This document shows positions 12,557 through 27,330 of a stretch of DNA of 64,000 bases, piece after piece. The translations under genes were made by a program, and so were the position numbers. Origin of the DNA: Seriola aureovittata (Eukaryota > Chordata > Actinopteri > Carangiformes > Carangidae); the NCBI RefSeq assembly GCF_021018895.1, contig NC_079383.1, positions 22,062,853 through 22,126,852 of the forward strand. Direction: 5' to 3'. The number at the start of each line of letters is the position of its first letter. Position 1 is the stretch's first letter. The notes below the pieces were generated by a model. That model was given only the letters and a program-made list of their open reading frames with translations, was not told the DNA's origin and did no database searches.

Positions 12557-12947
12557 AAGGTCTCTGTCCATGTGTAGTGTGATTATAGATCAGCTCTAGC
12601 TTCTATATTAATACTGTGAAAGTATCAAAGCCTCAGTCCACAGAGAAATGCACACAGCCTGTATTCAGAAACTGAGCCTTAAAACCAGCCGTCAGGACTT
12701 CTGGAACTTTGTGATGTCACAACAAAGCAGTCACCAAGCCCCGCCCACCTGGACCCACCATCCAAACCTTGCAGGATTTGGTTTCTCTGAGTGTTTTTAC
12801 CTGAAATCTGCTGTATTTTTATTGGATCACTCAGAAAACAGTCAGCCAATCAGAAGAGAGGATCAGAGCCAATACGTCTTCTTATGGATCAAAACTTAAA
12901 ATAAAACACAGGAAAAGTGTAAAAATATGGGACCTTTTAATATTTAG
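12557..12947 (+). mobile_element. MITE-like non-autonomous element, copy 1
   Basis: This stretch matches 25876-26375 in inverted orientation over about 300 bp (for example acagcctgtattcagaaact and ctggaactttgtgatgtcac). Its right end reads tgggaccttttaatattt, the reverse complement of the outer end of the other copy. It lacks about 110 bp present in copy 2. No protein is coded. The ends are TTAA-like, compatible with a piggyBac-type MITE, but the family is not proven. Confidence 0.6.
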
Positions 12948-13590
12948 AGTTTTTTGGCTCATCATACTGAGTAAGTAGTTTCAAGGCTTCAGTTGTGATG
13001 GATATTTGTCATTAATATTTAAATTGAATAGTTTAAAAATTAATTAATCATCAATATATAATAAGGAACCTTAAAGAGAAAATTTTGGATGTGAATCTAC
13101 CCATCAAACATAAAAGTGTGAAAGAACAGAGTTTAACCAGTTTCTGTGTTTAAAGGGAAAAGAGAGAAAAAAAACAAGATAAATAAAATCCGTTTCCTCA
13201 GTTTTCTAAATCACTGAGTAATAAGTCAGTTCTCCTCTGTCTGTACGAACAGTTACTGTGACAGGTTTGTTTACTGCAGACTTCCTGCAGGGATCTCTCA
13301 CTCCACAGTGACAGTTGTGCTTTTGTACTTCAGTGTCACATGTAGCGCTCGGCGCACAAACCAGCGTCCTGTAATTAAAGAGTCTCTTTACGGCTCCGGC
13401 TCCCTCTGACGCTCGTTGTTTTTAGTGCAACAGAACTGATGTGTGTTGTGAAAAAGCCCCGTGGTTCTGTTTGTCTTGGATATTCGTGTCGTGATCCGTC
13501 TCCATTGTTGAGCTGCGGCTGCGGTCGACTCTGTAACGACAACGATCACATCTGAACTGACGGCCTCACGTCTTCACTCTGTGACTTTCT

Positions 13591-13870
13591 ACCAGGGCTG
13601 CACAACATGCAACATATTGAGGTTATTTTGGCAGATCATGTGATTTCAGTTGGAAACATGTTCCTTTACATCTGGAGAATATGATTTGTAGTTTGTGGCG
13701 TCTCTGTAGCACCACAACACTTATGGTGCTAAAATTGCACAATAATGTGACACGTTTTTCCTTTATCAAAAAGATCCTGCGATTTTTTTTTTTGCAGCTC
13801 ATGTGACTTGGACATTGCACTTGGCTTTATTGTGATTATGATGATATTTCCATTGATTGTGCAGCCGTCA
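13591..13870. repeat. dispersed element, 'ggctgcacaa' family
   Basis: Starts ggctgcacaacatgcaacat and continues with 'ttattttggcagat'. The same start and word recur at about 18529-18600 (cctgcacgatgtgcg... ttatttttggcagat) and near 62780-62822 (ttattttggcagatatt). This is a widespread fish repeat type, with boundaries approximate. Confidence 0.5.
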
Positions 13871-14962
13871 CACTGGCACCTTTTAGCCCCGTGTTTAGGT
13901 GATTCTCCGGAGCACGCCCCAGACTAAAGTTGTGGAAACCTTGGAATGTGCCAGGGTTGTGCCAGTGTACAAGCTTTCTTAGCCTGAGGCTAACGGCTCG
14001 GTTAGCCTCAGGCTGCAGGGTGAAAAGCTTATTTATGTCTTTGAGGTCTCATTGAGACGTGGGATTCTGCCTGTGCTTGGAGACATCCTGAATGTTCACA
14101 TGGATAGTGCTGGTGTTTATTAATTACACTCAGGCTTGATTTTAAACTTGGGGAGCTGAACTGTGAGGGTGTCAGTTCAGGGGGAACTTAAAGGTCGGTG
14201 GATTTTATGGTCATGGTCCCGTGCTTCTTAAGATCCAATCTGCAGGAGGGGGACAAGTGGGCAGAAGGATTACAGAAGCACATGAGCGCTAACAAGCTAA
14301 CACACACTAACACACACTAACAAACACTTACACATTCTAACACACAGTGTTTCCTGACTTTATTAAAGCACTGATACAACAAGGTAAATGGTTGCACACA
14401 GGTAATATTCCAGGGAGGATGCAGACCTCATGGTGTCAGTTCTCACACTCCGGCCTCACAGTTTCCTTAAGGTGAAGACATGCACACACACCGTTACACA
14501 CTTATACAAATGTATGGATTCCTATGGATTCCTATGGCAGGTCGTGAGTTTTAATCTGTAGTGTATGACTGCCCTCTGTGGCCCAGGATGCCCTTTGACC
14601 TCTGAGCTGCACCACAGCTTTCCCAGACATCTTTTACCCTGGTTTGAACAGAGAAACTTTTGAACACAAACAAAATTGTCCCTAACAAACTGAACGTGTG
14701 CAGGAAATGCTAAAATAACGATGTACGGTACGTTTATAATGTAGCAGGAGTTAGAGGAGAGAACAGAAACAGGCTGACGACTAAATTCACAGCAGGCGTC
14801 TTCCTGTGTGAGATATTTCTGTTTAATTAATTTGCCCTTTATGTTAATTAGTAATAATCAAAGCTGCTTATGTAACGCTGCACACCAGCAGCTTGTACGA
14901 ACATGACTGAAGTTTTAAAGAGGTCACTTACTCTGGCTCCTTCTCCCTCTCTCCCTCCATCC

Positions 14963-15014
<52 letters not shown>

Positions 15015-15283
15015 GTGTGTTAACATGATTTTGACATGTCCCGTGCATGTTAACAGCCTTTTAGCAGCTCAGATTGTTGTGATAAAGACCGTGTTGTTAT
15101 GTAACGCAGCTGCCCACATAACCCGGATTGCTCCAGTCTCATTGAGCTCTTCAGTCGCACAGAGAGAAGAAAGTCTGACTCTCTGCTGCTTCACTGAGGC
15201 AGGAGGAAAGCAGGACGAGGAACAGATCCTGCAGCAGCTGTAGGATACGAGTGTCATTTGCAGTTAAGGCATCTTAGCGTCTG

Positions 15284-15370
15284 AGTGAGTGAGTGAGTGA
15301 GTGAGTGAGTGAGTGAGTGAGTGAGTGAGTGAGTGAGTGAGTGAGTGAGTGAGTGAGTGAGTGAGTGAGC
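15284..15370 (+). repeat. (GTGA)n tetranucleotide microsatellite
   Basis: About 21 perfect GTGA units without interruption, in intron 2. Confidence 0.97.
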
Positions 15371-16029
15371 AGGTGGAAGATGAGTGTCTCCTCTTTAAGT
15401 GTAGATGGAGGCATCACTCATAGATGAAATACCAAAAGCTCCACGGCTCTGCTTTGAGATATTAGTTGTATTGATTCTGTATTGAATCACAGCTACTGGA
15501 AGCTTTGCAGCTGACAGTGATCCACGTCTCATGTCCGGTTTATGGGCATGAAAATCTCTGCGTTGGATCCTCAGTACAAAAGTTGAACAGTTGTTTTTGA
15601 GCAGTCAGCTGTGTTTTTACCACGTGCACTTCTGGAAGAAGGCAGCACTCACTGAGCTGATGAATCTGCTGCATGCCCTGCAAACAGCGAGCAGAAACCT
15701 GATGAAATATTCATTCGCTTAATGAGGAACTACATTCTTGTTGGCGTATTATGTTAATATATTTTTCCAGTAATACACAGCGCACTGTGTGTTAAAAACA
15801 CTGTTGAGTGTGTTGTGAGCTGCCCCTCAGATGGACTCTGTTGATTTCCTGTTTTCAGCATGATCCATGAAGTTTTTAAAGTCTTTACCAGCTCCGTCAG
15901 TGTCGTTCATGCTGCTGGTCCCAGCGGGAAAAGTCAAAGGCTGAATTTCTTGAGCATATCATGGCGATGCTAGCGCCGGCTAATGGTTGTGTTTAGCTTG
16001 TTTTTCGTGCACACAGGTTAACTTGATTC

Positions 16030-16130
16030 AGTTGCGGAGGATTAAGGCGCGTACCACATGGGTTCAAATGCTCTGTGCAGCAAGTCCACGGTTCGATGCC
16101 CGACAAGGATGTACTTCCTGTCCGTCTCCA
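16030..16130 (+). repeat. SINE-like fragment with tRNA-type B box
   Basis: Contains ggttcaaatgctc and, 30 bp later, cggttcgatgcccg, which resemble the RNA polymerase III B box (GGTTCGANNCC). No good A box is kept and no full tRNA cloverleaf can be folded by eye, so this is a retroposon fragment at most. Confidence 0.35.
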
Positions 16131-18090
16131 CTATGCTATCGGGTTCGGGCCTGAGATGCTGGCGGTCTCGTGTGACATCTAGTCTCCTGTGATCAGTGAT
16201 CTTTGGCTTTAGTGACCCTGGTTTTTTATTTTCACAGATAAAATACACATCAAATAAAATGTCTCACCAGTTACAACTTTTAAGAGCGATTTCTTTCGCC
16301 GTTGCAGACTGAGAAGTCGCTGCTCCATCTGCTCCATCAGAGGAACTGAAAGGAGAGAGTGGAGACTGAGAATAAATCTGACTGTGAGAAACAAAGATGT
16401 TGGGTGCGGCGTGTTGAGAGAGGAAGCTGCTGAAAGATACGACGCCGGGAAACTTATGTAACCCTCCGTCTAATCTTTTGTGGTTCGAGCTGAGAGTCTG
16501 CTGAAAGGAAAAGGGGGTTTAGGAAAGAGAGGCAGACACACAGACAAAGACAAGAGTTAAATACAGTTTTAAAAAAATAAAAAAATAAATAGAAGTGTGG
16601 AGGATTTGAGAAGCAGAGAGGGACTGAGAGGCTCAGTCATCACCACCAGAGCAGAGAGAGAGCCAGGAATGAGTGGATGAAGGGATGAGAAATGGCTCTA
16701 TTGAAGGCCGGCCGAGAGCGTTACGCATGAATGAGTGAAGAGAAAGACGGAGGACAGTGACGGGAGATCACTGGAGACAGTGTCGTGGTGTTAGAGGGAC
16801 TGTGTCTCTATAAACAGCCCTGCTTCTCCGTATTCTCTCCGGTCAGACTCGTGTTGTTTTTCTCATCCTAACTCTCCGTCGTGTCGCGGAGAGGCGGCGT
16901 TGTCGGAGGAGGAGGAGGCCCGGTTACTCTCCTCCTCCTTTTACTTTCTCTGTTTTCATACAGTATGTGCTGCTTTCTTCTTCTATCCTCCCTCCTTTTC
17001 ATCCCCTCGCTTTCTTTATCTCTTCCACTCTTGTTTTAACTCCTTTCCTTTCCTGTCTCCTCCCTCCTCCCTTCCCCTCCTCCTCTGTCAGTATGATAGA
17101 GATGAACTGTTAAGGCCACTGAGGACGCCGCAGCCTCGTGTCTCCTCCTTAATAAAGACGTAAAACTCCTTTATCAGACACTACAGTTTGCTGAGTGAGA
17201 CTCTCGTGTCCATGCACCGGACACAAAGGTCCTGTCCACGCAGCGCTAACATCACCGGGGGCGTGTGGTTAGTAGAGACAGAGGTTTCAGTCCTGTGATC
17301 ATCCTGGTGTAAACACCAGGAAGGCTGGAGGAGTCCTTGAATTCCAGGTTCAGGTTAAACACTGCGAACAGCAAATTCTTCAAATGTAGGAAAAAACTGT
17401 GGAGAGAGTCGAAAGCAAAAGATGAGAGGATGATAAAGGGAAGTGGGGCGGGTGGAAAATTGACGTGACAGAGTCATGAAAGAGATGAGCTGCTCCAAAA
17501 TATGGGAACAGACCCGGCGATTAGAGAGCTGAGATGATTCTGGGTAATTAGATAATAGATCGGTGTGTTTCCCTCTCAGGAGGCAGGATCATTTATACCT
17601 CTGTTCATAAACTCTTCACAAGTTCTCCTCGTGTTGTTTCTGTTTCTTCAGTCTCCTATTCCACGTCTTGTCCTCTAAGTCACCGTTTAACTCAGAAGCT
17701 CCTGTCCTGAACTCCTCTAATCGCAGCCGTAGATCAGCCCAGCAGCCGGCTATTAAATCCTCCGGGTGATAATATCTCTCACTTAAATAAGCACAGGCTG
17801 AATTAAACTCCCCCCATTTGTCATGGCCTTTTATCAGGGGCTGCCACCAACAGAAAAGCATGAGAAGTGATTATAAGCAGTAAATGCTGGAGATGAAGGT
17901 GAAGTAATTAAACATAAGTCAGAGAGGAACTTTAAAGTCTGTCGTACTCACACAAACTCCAGGAAGCGTTGGGTCGGTTTGGTTTTTCTTTTTGGCATTG
18001 AAAGGAAACGATGACAGTGAAGGTGAAGGTGATTTAATCCTGGTGGCTGCAGTGATGTGGCATGTGAGCAGATACAGTTATCCCCCACTG

Positions 18091-18144
<54 letters not shown>

Positions 18145-18518
18145 CACACACTCTGCATTTGTGAATGCCTGGGGGTGTATAGTTGCAGCAGTGTGTCTAA
18201 TGTCAAACTAGGCCACTGGTTGCAGAGCGCAGACTCACAGCAGGGTGGACCGAGCGATGACTGTTGACTGTTTCTTTAAAACTGTGTAACTGACGGAGCG
18301 CTGAAACAGTTTGTCAATGATCGATCAGCAGAAAGTTAACTTGTGATAACAGATTAACTGTGTAATTCATTAATAAATCAGATAACTCGCAGCCTGTTTC
18401 CACTTTATATCTTTGTAAACTGATCAATCTTTGGGGTTTTGACTGTTGCTGGGAAACTGTGATGGACATTTTTCACTATTTTCATTTTCTTTAAGATTCG
18501 AGCTGCAACTAACGATTG

Positions 18519-18610
18519 TTTTGGGGCCTGCACGATGTGCGAGAAGAATCGTATTGCGATTATTTTTGGCAGATATTGTGATATTCAAATGTTCAACGTC
18601 CCCGACAACC
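18519..18610 (+). repeat. dispersed element, 'ctgcacgatgtgcgagaaga' copy
   Basis: Reads ggcctgcacgatgtgcgaga then 'tcgtattgcgattatttttg' and 'gcagatattgtgat'. It belongs to the same family as 13591 and 62780. It is probably the end of a fish DNA transposon or retroelement. Confidence 0.5.
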
Positions 18611-19401
18611 TCGGGTCTCATGTAGACACTTGTTAGCAGCCGAGATGTGAAAGCTTTAAGAAATCAGGACTGGGGAGTTTACTGATGTATTTTAATATTG
18701 TGGAATAAAAGGTGAAGATGTCTTGAGCTTGTGTTAACCACAGACATTATTTCAGCCATCTGAGACTTCGGGACGAGGGAACAGGAAGTGCTAAAATGCA
18801 ACTCATTTCTGTGTTTTCAGTCTAATCCCTGCAGCACTCTTTGTTGTACACAATGTGTGTGTGTGTGTGTGTGTGATGACTGTCCTGCTGAGGAGTGTGT
18901 GGCGTTGATCGGGTCACAGAACTTGAATAGAAACGAATCTTCTCTGCTCCACTTCTCCAGACATAGAGGGAATATTTGATTTCCTGAAATCTGAACGTCT
19001 TTAAAGCCCCACTCCACGACTGTGAAAGCAGCGGCAGTTATCTGGAAGAAATCACAGACTGTATCTTTAAATAATTAAGTAACGACCCTGCCTCCATTAT
19101 ACTGCAGCAAGTAGTGAGTGTTCATTTCTAATTCTGCGGTGTTTTAGCACAAATACAAAATACTGTATCACTGATGTAACTGCATGTAAACTGTGACTCA
19201 TACAGTCCAGAGAACACGTGCTTTGTTGTGACGGTAATAATCCAGTGGACAGTAGATACAGTGTGTTCCCTTGATTTCATGTTTGTCTGTTGTGCCGCTG
19301 AAATGTCAACAAGGTTCGTAAGAGCCAAGTCTGTCCTGAGCCCACACTGAGATTTTCATCAACACCTAAGCAGGAAGATGGAGAGCGGCCAGACTGACCG
19401 C

Positions 19402-19442
<41 letters not shown>

Positions 19443-20000
19443 CAGCTGTCCTTCCTGCTCTCTTTTCCTCCCCTTCATCTGTGATTCATCAGAACATCGT
19501 CCATGTTGCTTTACGTCGTTTGTTTTGTGTGACGACGGTTACTGAAGAAACCAAACCGTTAGTGTCGGAACACGTGGCGCCGTCTTCCTGTCTGTGTTGT
19601 TGTTGACTTGTTGTTGAAGGACAGAGGTCTGTGCTGTCTCTGACCCCCCCCCCCCCCCCCGACCCCCCCCCCCCGTCCTGGCCCGTCATGCCCCGTCATG
19701 CAGCCGTCGTGGTTTCAGCTGCAGCGACAGCCATGATATCAGTCTCCTGCTCTACCTGGTCACATCACAGGCTAGAGAAAAAGAATGAAGCATGAAGCAG
19801 TTTGAAGCTGTTGTTTTAGTGAGTCTGACACATTTCAAAGATATTTAGGTAAATCTAAGTATTGACTCAAGCCTGGTGTCAGCAAATATCCAATATTATC
19901 CAATTCCATACTTGATGAGGAAAATCTGCTGACTGTAAACATTGTACAAGTTAAAATCCCAACTCATAACAACAAACATGAGGTTGCTTCTCTTTGGCTG

Positions 20001-20072
<72 letters not shown>

Positions 20073-20224
20073 TTGTGTAACTGAATGCTCAGTTAGATTT
20101 GTGTGCGTCACTGCTGCTGGGAGAGAGGGGGACTGTCGTCGTTTGGCAAATGCCACGGCAACGTTATAGACAATGGTAAATCTAAATCTGTATCCACAAC
20201 ACACCCACTGCTCTGCATCTCACA

Positions 20225-20277
<53 letters not shown>

Positions 20278-20363
20278 GTGTATTGTAAATCTGGTGTTTT
20301 AACTGAGGAGTAACAGAAAGGCAGGATGTGTCTGAGGGTATTACTGGACACAGTTTAAAGGAC

Positions 20364-20429
<66 letters not shown>

Positions 20430-22020
20430 CTTTAATACTGCATGTGTGTGTTCTTGTTATTTTAGCAGAGGTTATATTTAGCTCATGTCGTAGATGACGA
20501 ATGATGACGTATGAAACACCTTAGTGTTTGTTAAGTAGTGTGAGAGAGACACTCTTAAGAGAAGCTATTACATAAACACATTCAGTATTTTCAGCTCTGT
20601 TCAGGTTTAATTTGCCGATCATTAGCACTTGGCTCCAGCTCAGCTCTTTGCATTGGAAGCTTTTAGCTTCACTTTTGACTTCCTCACTGTAATTAACTCC
20701 ATGTTGCTGCCGGCGTTCATCATCAAGGTTGCAGCTTATTCGCGTTAAATACAAATTCATTCAAAGGGTAAATTAAGTGTTGGAGCTGAGATCAAAAGCC
20801 TGACGGTGCGTTCAGGCTCAGGGTTTCATTTCGCTGAGGATGTGGGAACTACTGAAGCTGACATTCAGGAGGTTTCTGCCTCCGTCTGATTCTGCACTCA
20901 GCAGAAGTCACCTGTCCTCTCACATCCATGCTCATGTTGTTACTGAGTGTTGCTGCCGTCAAATGGAGCTCGTGGTTGCGACACTGGAAGTTGTGGTGAT
21001 CAAGTGGTTAATGCTCCTTCCTTCTTTCCTGCTGTTGGACTGTATAACAAACACTGCACTCGACCACACGAACACCAAACACTCACAAACTCACCATGTG
21101 CAATAATTAACTTACACCAACTCATTTCTTTGACATATTATTTATCTTTTTTTAATTTTAAAACTTTTTGTATTTGATATTGTTATTGTTATCTTAGCTC
21201 ATCCTTTCTAAATTTAGCTTGGTTTATCTTAAGTCATAATAACACTGCTGCTAGGCAACGGCAACATGGACGCCGAAATACTCCTCGTTATTAACGTTAC
21301 TGTTTACGTCTTGTAGCCGCAGAAGCTAACAGTTTAGTAAGCTAGCAGGCGCATAATGTAAGACAGGAAATGCAAAGGTGGGTAAAGATGAGGCCGTTGG
21401 AAATATCAACATCCTCCTCAGGCGTATTATAGGTGAGGAATTCTTGTGTAAGAGGCATCCCTCTGATTTTACATGAGACGTTCTGTTTATTATTGATCGT
21501 CAGTGCGACTGATGAGAACAGCTGTGTAATCCAACCTGTCGAAGGCGTCTGTGGCTCCTGAGGTTTGAAGCCGTCAGGGTTAACTCGGGTTTAGCTGCAT
21601 CACAAACACAGAGTGTGAAGTTTAAAAGATTTATATCCAAGCAGAGAGGAGGCTAATGAAAGACACTATTGTGTTGCATTATGGGAAGTGTAGTAAGGAA
21701 AGGTTAGGATACCTGGGCTTCTTCAGCAATGATTCTTGCTGTTTTGTTTTTAATGGGACTCTTCCTAGTCCTCCATCTGATGAACACTAGTTTTAGTGGT
21801 TTGTACAGATTCATGTTGTTTCACAAATGTGACATTTGTCCCTTAGACTCTTTGGTTTTGTTGTTGGCCACTAAAAACCCGGATGATGTAAAGAACCAAG
21901 CAGACGGGTCTGTTTGTCTCCTGCAGGCGCCTGGATGTCAGCTGGCCGTTAAAGACTCCACACAGACTCAGTTATTGTCCCGAGCTGCTTGTTGAGCCAG
22001 CACAGGGTTACCTTGGCTAG

Positions 22021-22153
<133 letters not shown>

Positions 22154-22739
22154 TCACACAGAGCCGGTCTTTGTCTCAAAGGATTGGGTTGCACCAAACG
22201 AACAAAGCATCCATGGTTGCCAGTAGCGACGGGAGCAGGTGAAGTGAAACTTAAGGACGAAATTAGTTTGTGTGTGTGTGTGTGTGCACGTGTGTGTGTG
22301 TTTATATAAGACAAAACTAAGAGTAGCAGAAGTGAAACAACACACACACACACACACACATATCATGTTGTGTTTTTCCTTCGTGGTCTCTGACAAGCGA
22401 ACTAAACCTCTACAGGAAGTCTTTCTGTGTCTCAGGAAAAGACGGTCTGGGTGAGACTTTCAGAGGAAAAAGGAAATAAAAGAGAAAGTTTGACTCAGAG
22501 GAGAAAAGCTGAAACAGAAGGAGGTGGAAAGAAGAATCAGAGACATGCAGAAATAAAGAAAATCATCAGAAACTGACGACAGCTTTTTGTCACTGACTTT
22601 AGATTCAACTCCATTTAACTACAGTTATTATTTTAACATGACTTGCTCCTTTAGTTCTTTAGAAGTTTAACGGCCTAATTTCACCTTTTTGAGAGCGTGT
22701 AATCTGCAGTTGTTGATTTTTAAATCACTGGTTATTCTC

Positions 22740-22820
22740 CAGAAGCTGCTGGAACAATGTGAATCCTGCAGCAGGATCATGTTTTATGTTGAAAGTGTAA
22801 AATATGGAGCTTTAAAATGT
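22740..22820 (+). mobile_element. MITE-like terminal fragment, third copy
   Basis: The end gtgtaaaatatggagcttta matches the terminal region of the copies at 12557 and 25876 (gtgtaaaaatatgggacctt). Only one end is recognisable. Confidence 0.35.
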
Positions 22821-23300
22821 TTGTGTGGTTGAGCAGCTGCTTTATTTTCTATTAGTGATAACATGGCCGACAGTTACCTGCGTCCTCCACCAACTGTAAC
22901 TCAGCAGTGCTGCTGTAAGGTGGCAAATGATAATGATAAGAAGATGGACAAGGAGACAATAAAACATGATGCTATAGAGTAATCTCTATGTGGCAGATAG
23001 TTTTTAACTTTGTCAGAGGTTTTGTTGTTAAGAGTTGCTGCTGCACATGTAAATCATATTTCCTCTAAAAACAAACACACACACAAACAGTCAGATGTCA
23101 CAGATTGAAGGGATCCTCTGTGTGTTGGTTTGTGTGGCTTTTCCTGACTTTAATAAACTCATTATGGTCGTAGACCGACACGAGGAGCCAAACACACTGA
23201 GACAGACAGACAGACATCATGATGACTGTTTATGAGCACCTACTAATTATCAGTTAAAAGACACAGACATGTGCAGACCACAGCAGACTGTTCTTGGCCC

Positions 23301-23340
<40 letters not shown>

Positions 23341-23509
23341 GTCGTCGTCGTTATAATTGTTGGGTGAAAGCAGAGACGGGAACAAAACATCCACAACAAC
23401 TGGACTTATTTATAAACTGGGCTGTTGCAGCGTTTTGCATGTGAAATATAAAACTATAAGAGCACAGTGTGATGTCAGGTGACTGAGGTGAATCAGCTGT
23501 TCAGGTTTG

Positions 23510-23560
<51 letters not shown>

Positions 23561-24563
23561 TAGGTTTCTATCATTGGCTGTGTGTTGTGGTTGACCTCCA
23601 GGGTTAGACGGTGTGTACAGTTTAACACAGGCTCTGACCTCAGTGACATGAGTGTGTAGAGTCTGATCAGTGAGAGCTCCTCCCCAATGAAACTCGCCAA
23701 ACAAATCATCAATCATCATCATTGATTAGAGCCTCGACAAAGAAAAAGTCCAAAAATCTCTCAGTTCCAGCTTCTTAAATGTGAAGATTTGATGTTTTTA
23801 GATGATGATAATCTTCATATCTTTAGGTCCTGACTGTTGGTCAGATAATGAGAGCGAGTTCTGCAGGTATTTGTGTGTGCAAAAACTCCACAGGGAATCT
23901 TTAAGCTGGTGCACAACGTATATGTCTTTATACGTGCACATGCCTCCTGCAAAGTGTAAAGATTGTACTCCTCTAACTCTTGTTTTTCTCTGCTGTGTTG
24001 TTGGCAAGATAACTTCAATTTCAGGCCAATAAAGGATCAACATCACATTGCCGCACACTGTAGAACATTTTTAGGGAAATATTCGCACATTCACGGAACT
24101 AAACCCAGAGACAAAACAGTGTTTTTAATCCATAAAGACTGAATTTAAAATCCACTGAGCTGAGCTGAAAGAGTGATCAGCACAGCCAGGTTTAACAGAA
24201 CTGCTGAGGCTGTAAGTAGTTTTGTAATTTGGTATTTTTTGTTGTAATGTCTTCGTGCTGCCGTGTTCATCTCCATCGTGATTGTACAGAGACAAGTTCA
24301 CCTGCTACGTTTTTAGAAAGGCTCCGTCCTGCGTGGGTACTGTACTACAGGAGCAGAGCATCCCTTTAAATACTGACTGTCTACGAGAGAGAGAGAGAGA
24401 GGGAGAGAGAGAGAGAGGGCGAGAGAGGCAGTGTGTGTGGGAGAGGAGAGAGAGAGGATGAGAGTGGGAGGAAGAAAGAATCAGAGTGGGAGGAAGAGAG
24501 GAGTGAAGGACAGTTCAGTGGAGTGGTCAAACTGTGCAGCTGAATATGCTGCTGGCCTCGATG

Positions 24564-24567
<4 letters not shown>

Positions 24568-24652
<85 letters not shown>
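24568..24652 (+). repeat. (CA)n microsatellite
   Basis: About 42 uninterrupted CA units in intron 2. Confidence 0.97.
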
Positions 24653-24655
<3 letters not shown>

Positions 24656-25875
24656 CCAAGCTTTATGAATCAGCCAACTCAGAGCGAACCTCAGAGCGAG
24701 TGGACTCTCCTCCTCTATTGTCTCTGATCTGCTCAGGGATCACACACATGACCAGCAGGTACACGACTCGGCGTGACCCTGGATTTTTGTCATTTCACTC
24801 ATTTCATGTTCAAAACATTATACACACATTATAAATTGTTAGTGACAGGTGCGCAAGATCAAAAAACCTCTCTTTATTAAGAGGTTGTTTCTGTCTGCAC
24901 ACTTTCATCATCATTAACAGCTCCATGCAAACATATACAGTAAAGTAACTTCCTGTCAGAACATTTCACAATAAAAGAACACAATAGATTGAAATAAAAC
25001 AAGGCTGCAAAAAATTTAAACTCTCTTGCGCTTTTATTTTGTAGGCAAAATCGCAACAGAGGACGTGATTCTGTAGGTAACTGTTGCTGCCATGACAAAT
25101 CTGTGCTGTATGTCTGTTTGGTTTTAGCCTGATGAAGGTGTGAGGAGCAAAACGTTGTCTTAATAAAGTGAGTTCAAGTGTTGGGCGGTGTGTAGGAATC
25201 TGCACACTAATTATATATGTGTTCAAATCACATGAAGCCACATGATTCAGTGGGACATGAGGTTGATTCAGTTTGACAGGCTCAGATCTGATCATGTGAG
25301 ACGACAGGTCAAGTTGATTTTTTAGTAAATTAAGCAAAAGAATATTTTGGAGTTTGTTTGTTTGATGTTTATTGGGCGGCTTCACGTCGACCTTTTGACT
25401 GTGACGTGTAGCATGAGTCCGTCTGGTGAAACTCATGGTGTTTTTGTTGTGACTGTCAGAGGTGTTGGTTAAACTCCACGGCCGTTTCTGAAGCTGTAAG
25501 TTGTGCTCGGTGTCTTTTATTCAGCGTCTAACACAGTGTTTGTGTTTGACACACGGTGTCGGTTTGAGGTTTCTTTACAGATCTTCAAATGACTCATGTT
25601 TCTCTTGTTACCTTTGTGTCAGTGATTCACTTCCTTCTTTGTTGAATATTCTTTTTCATGTCATGTTTTCTGTTTCGTCTGCCCACTGCACATCACAGCT
25701 ACAAAGGCAGCTCCACAAGTGAGCCATTAACATGGGCGGCAGTTGTCAGTATGAGTCAGTCAGTCACCAGGTGACAAGAAGCTGAATATAATGCTACAAC
25801 AAGTACTTAAGTGTTGTTGATTAATCTGTTTATTATTGGTTGATATTTATGCTCGACAAACAGTTGATCAATGAT

Positions 25876-26375
25876 CTTAAAGCTCCATGTTTTCTTCTTC
25901 TTCTGTGTTTTATTTGAAGTGTTGATCCATAGGAAGATATATTTAAACCATCTCAGTGTAGTTTTACATCTCCTCTCTCAGGCTTCTCTCTGGAGCTCTA
26001 ATAACAACAGGTCTGTGAGCCAATCAGAAGAGAGGAGGCTCTGAGTTTCTCTTCTGATTGGCTGACTGTTTTCTGAGTGATCCAATAAAAATATAGCAGA
26101 TTTCAGGTAAAAACACTCAGAGAAACCAAATCCTGCAAGGTTTGGATGGTGGGTCCAGGTGGGCGGGGCTTGGTGACTGCTTTGTTGTGACATCACAAAG
26201 TTCCAGAAGTCCTGACGGCTGGTTTTAAGGCTCAGTTTCTGAATACAGGCTGTGTGCATTTCTCTGTGGACTGAGGCTTTGATACTTTCACAGTATTAAT
26301 ATAGAAGCTAGAGCTGATCTATAATCACACTACACATGGACACAGACCTTTACATTGGATGGGACCTTTAAATAT
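25876..26375 (-). mobile_element. MITE-like non-autonomous element, copy 2 with terminal inverted repeats
   Basis: Left end ttaaagctccatg and right end (reverse strand) ttaaaggtcccatc form imperfect terminal inverted repeats of about 13 bp flanked by TTAA-like bases. It is the inverted mate of copy 1, 13 kb upstream, and about 500 bp long. It contains an internal perfect palindrome at 26019-26062. No coding capacity is seen. Confidence 0.6.
26019..26062. repeat. perfect 15-bp inverted repeat with CCAAT cores
   Basis: gccaatcagaagaga (26019-26033) and tctcttctgattggc (26048-26062) are exact reverse complements around a 14-bp loop. Copy 1 of the element has only one arm. Confidence 0.9.
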
Positions 26376-27330
26376 CACTGAGGGTTTCTCTTCCTGGTCT
26401 ATAAACACTGGCGAGAATAAATATCCCTTTAAAGTTTCCTGGCGGTGGAGTGTGGGAGTGTTTCCCACCTCCGTCTCCCATCCACCCACGTTGTACTGAG
26501 GTCTCTCAGATCCAGCAGCAGCTCCATTGTCCTTCATGCTGTGTGTTCCTGCAGACAAAGGCTTTGAATCCAGACTCACTGATGCTGTTTTTACAGAGCG
26601 TACAGAGACAAAATGTATATTTTCAGAGCGTTAACAGGAGACCCAAAGGTCAAGTGAGATAATGAGAGTTATGGCAGGGTGTTGTTTTTAATTTTAGTCT
26701 TCTGAATGGATCATTGTTTCTGCTGATGTCATGGACCTGCTGGGTCATTAACTCGCTGGGGTTATTCTCAGCATGGAAAGGGCTCTGACATTTTTCAGGC
26801 CGCAGCCTTTATTGTTAAAGTGAACTGAATACAGAGCGAGAGAAAGGTTATGAATGGTTCACAGAGTGCTGTAAGAAGGAGATCAATCTCTTTGTTTTAA
26901 ACTTAAAAAGAAGCTTTTTCTTTTTCTTTTTCTTTTTTAAATATTTGGCTCATTTCCATAAAAATAAACAGCTACCAGCTTGGTGAGTGTAAAAGTGCTT
27001 TTAAGATTGAAAATTCATGAGAGTTGCAGAAATGTTTGGAAAATGTGAACGTGACCTCCACAAGTTGGAGGTGGGAGGTTTTTAATCAGCTTGCATCATA
27101 TTTCCATGTTCATGTTTCTGAGAAGTCAGGAGTTTATCTAGTGACAGAAACACAAAACAAAGTAAATTATTCATCAAATCAAGTCAAATTTGCCTAATTT
27201 AGAATAGAATATCACACGTGGTACATAGAATAATTAATGAAAGGAAAGGGGGTGTGCGTCTGTGTTTACAGCCCTTGGTGTTTCTGTGTTGATGAAAAGT
27301 TAATAGTGACCGTGCTCTCTCTGTTTTCAG

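Noticed and set aside
16030..16130. tRNA gene because of ggttcgatgcc
   Set aside because: No A box in the right place and no cloverleaf; kept only as a SINE-like fragment.
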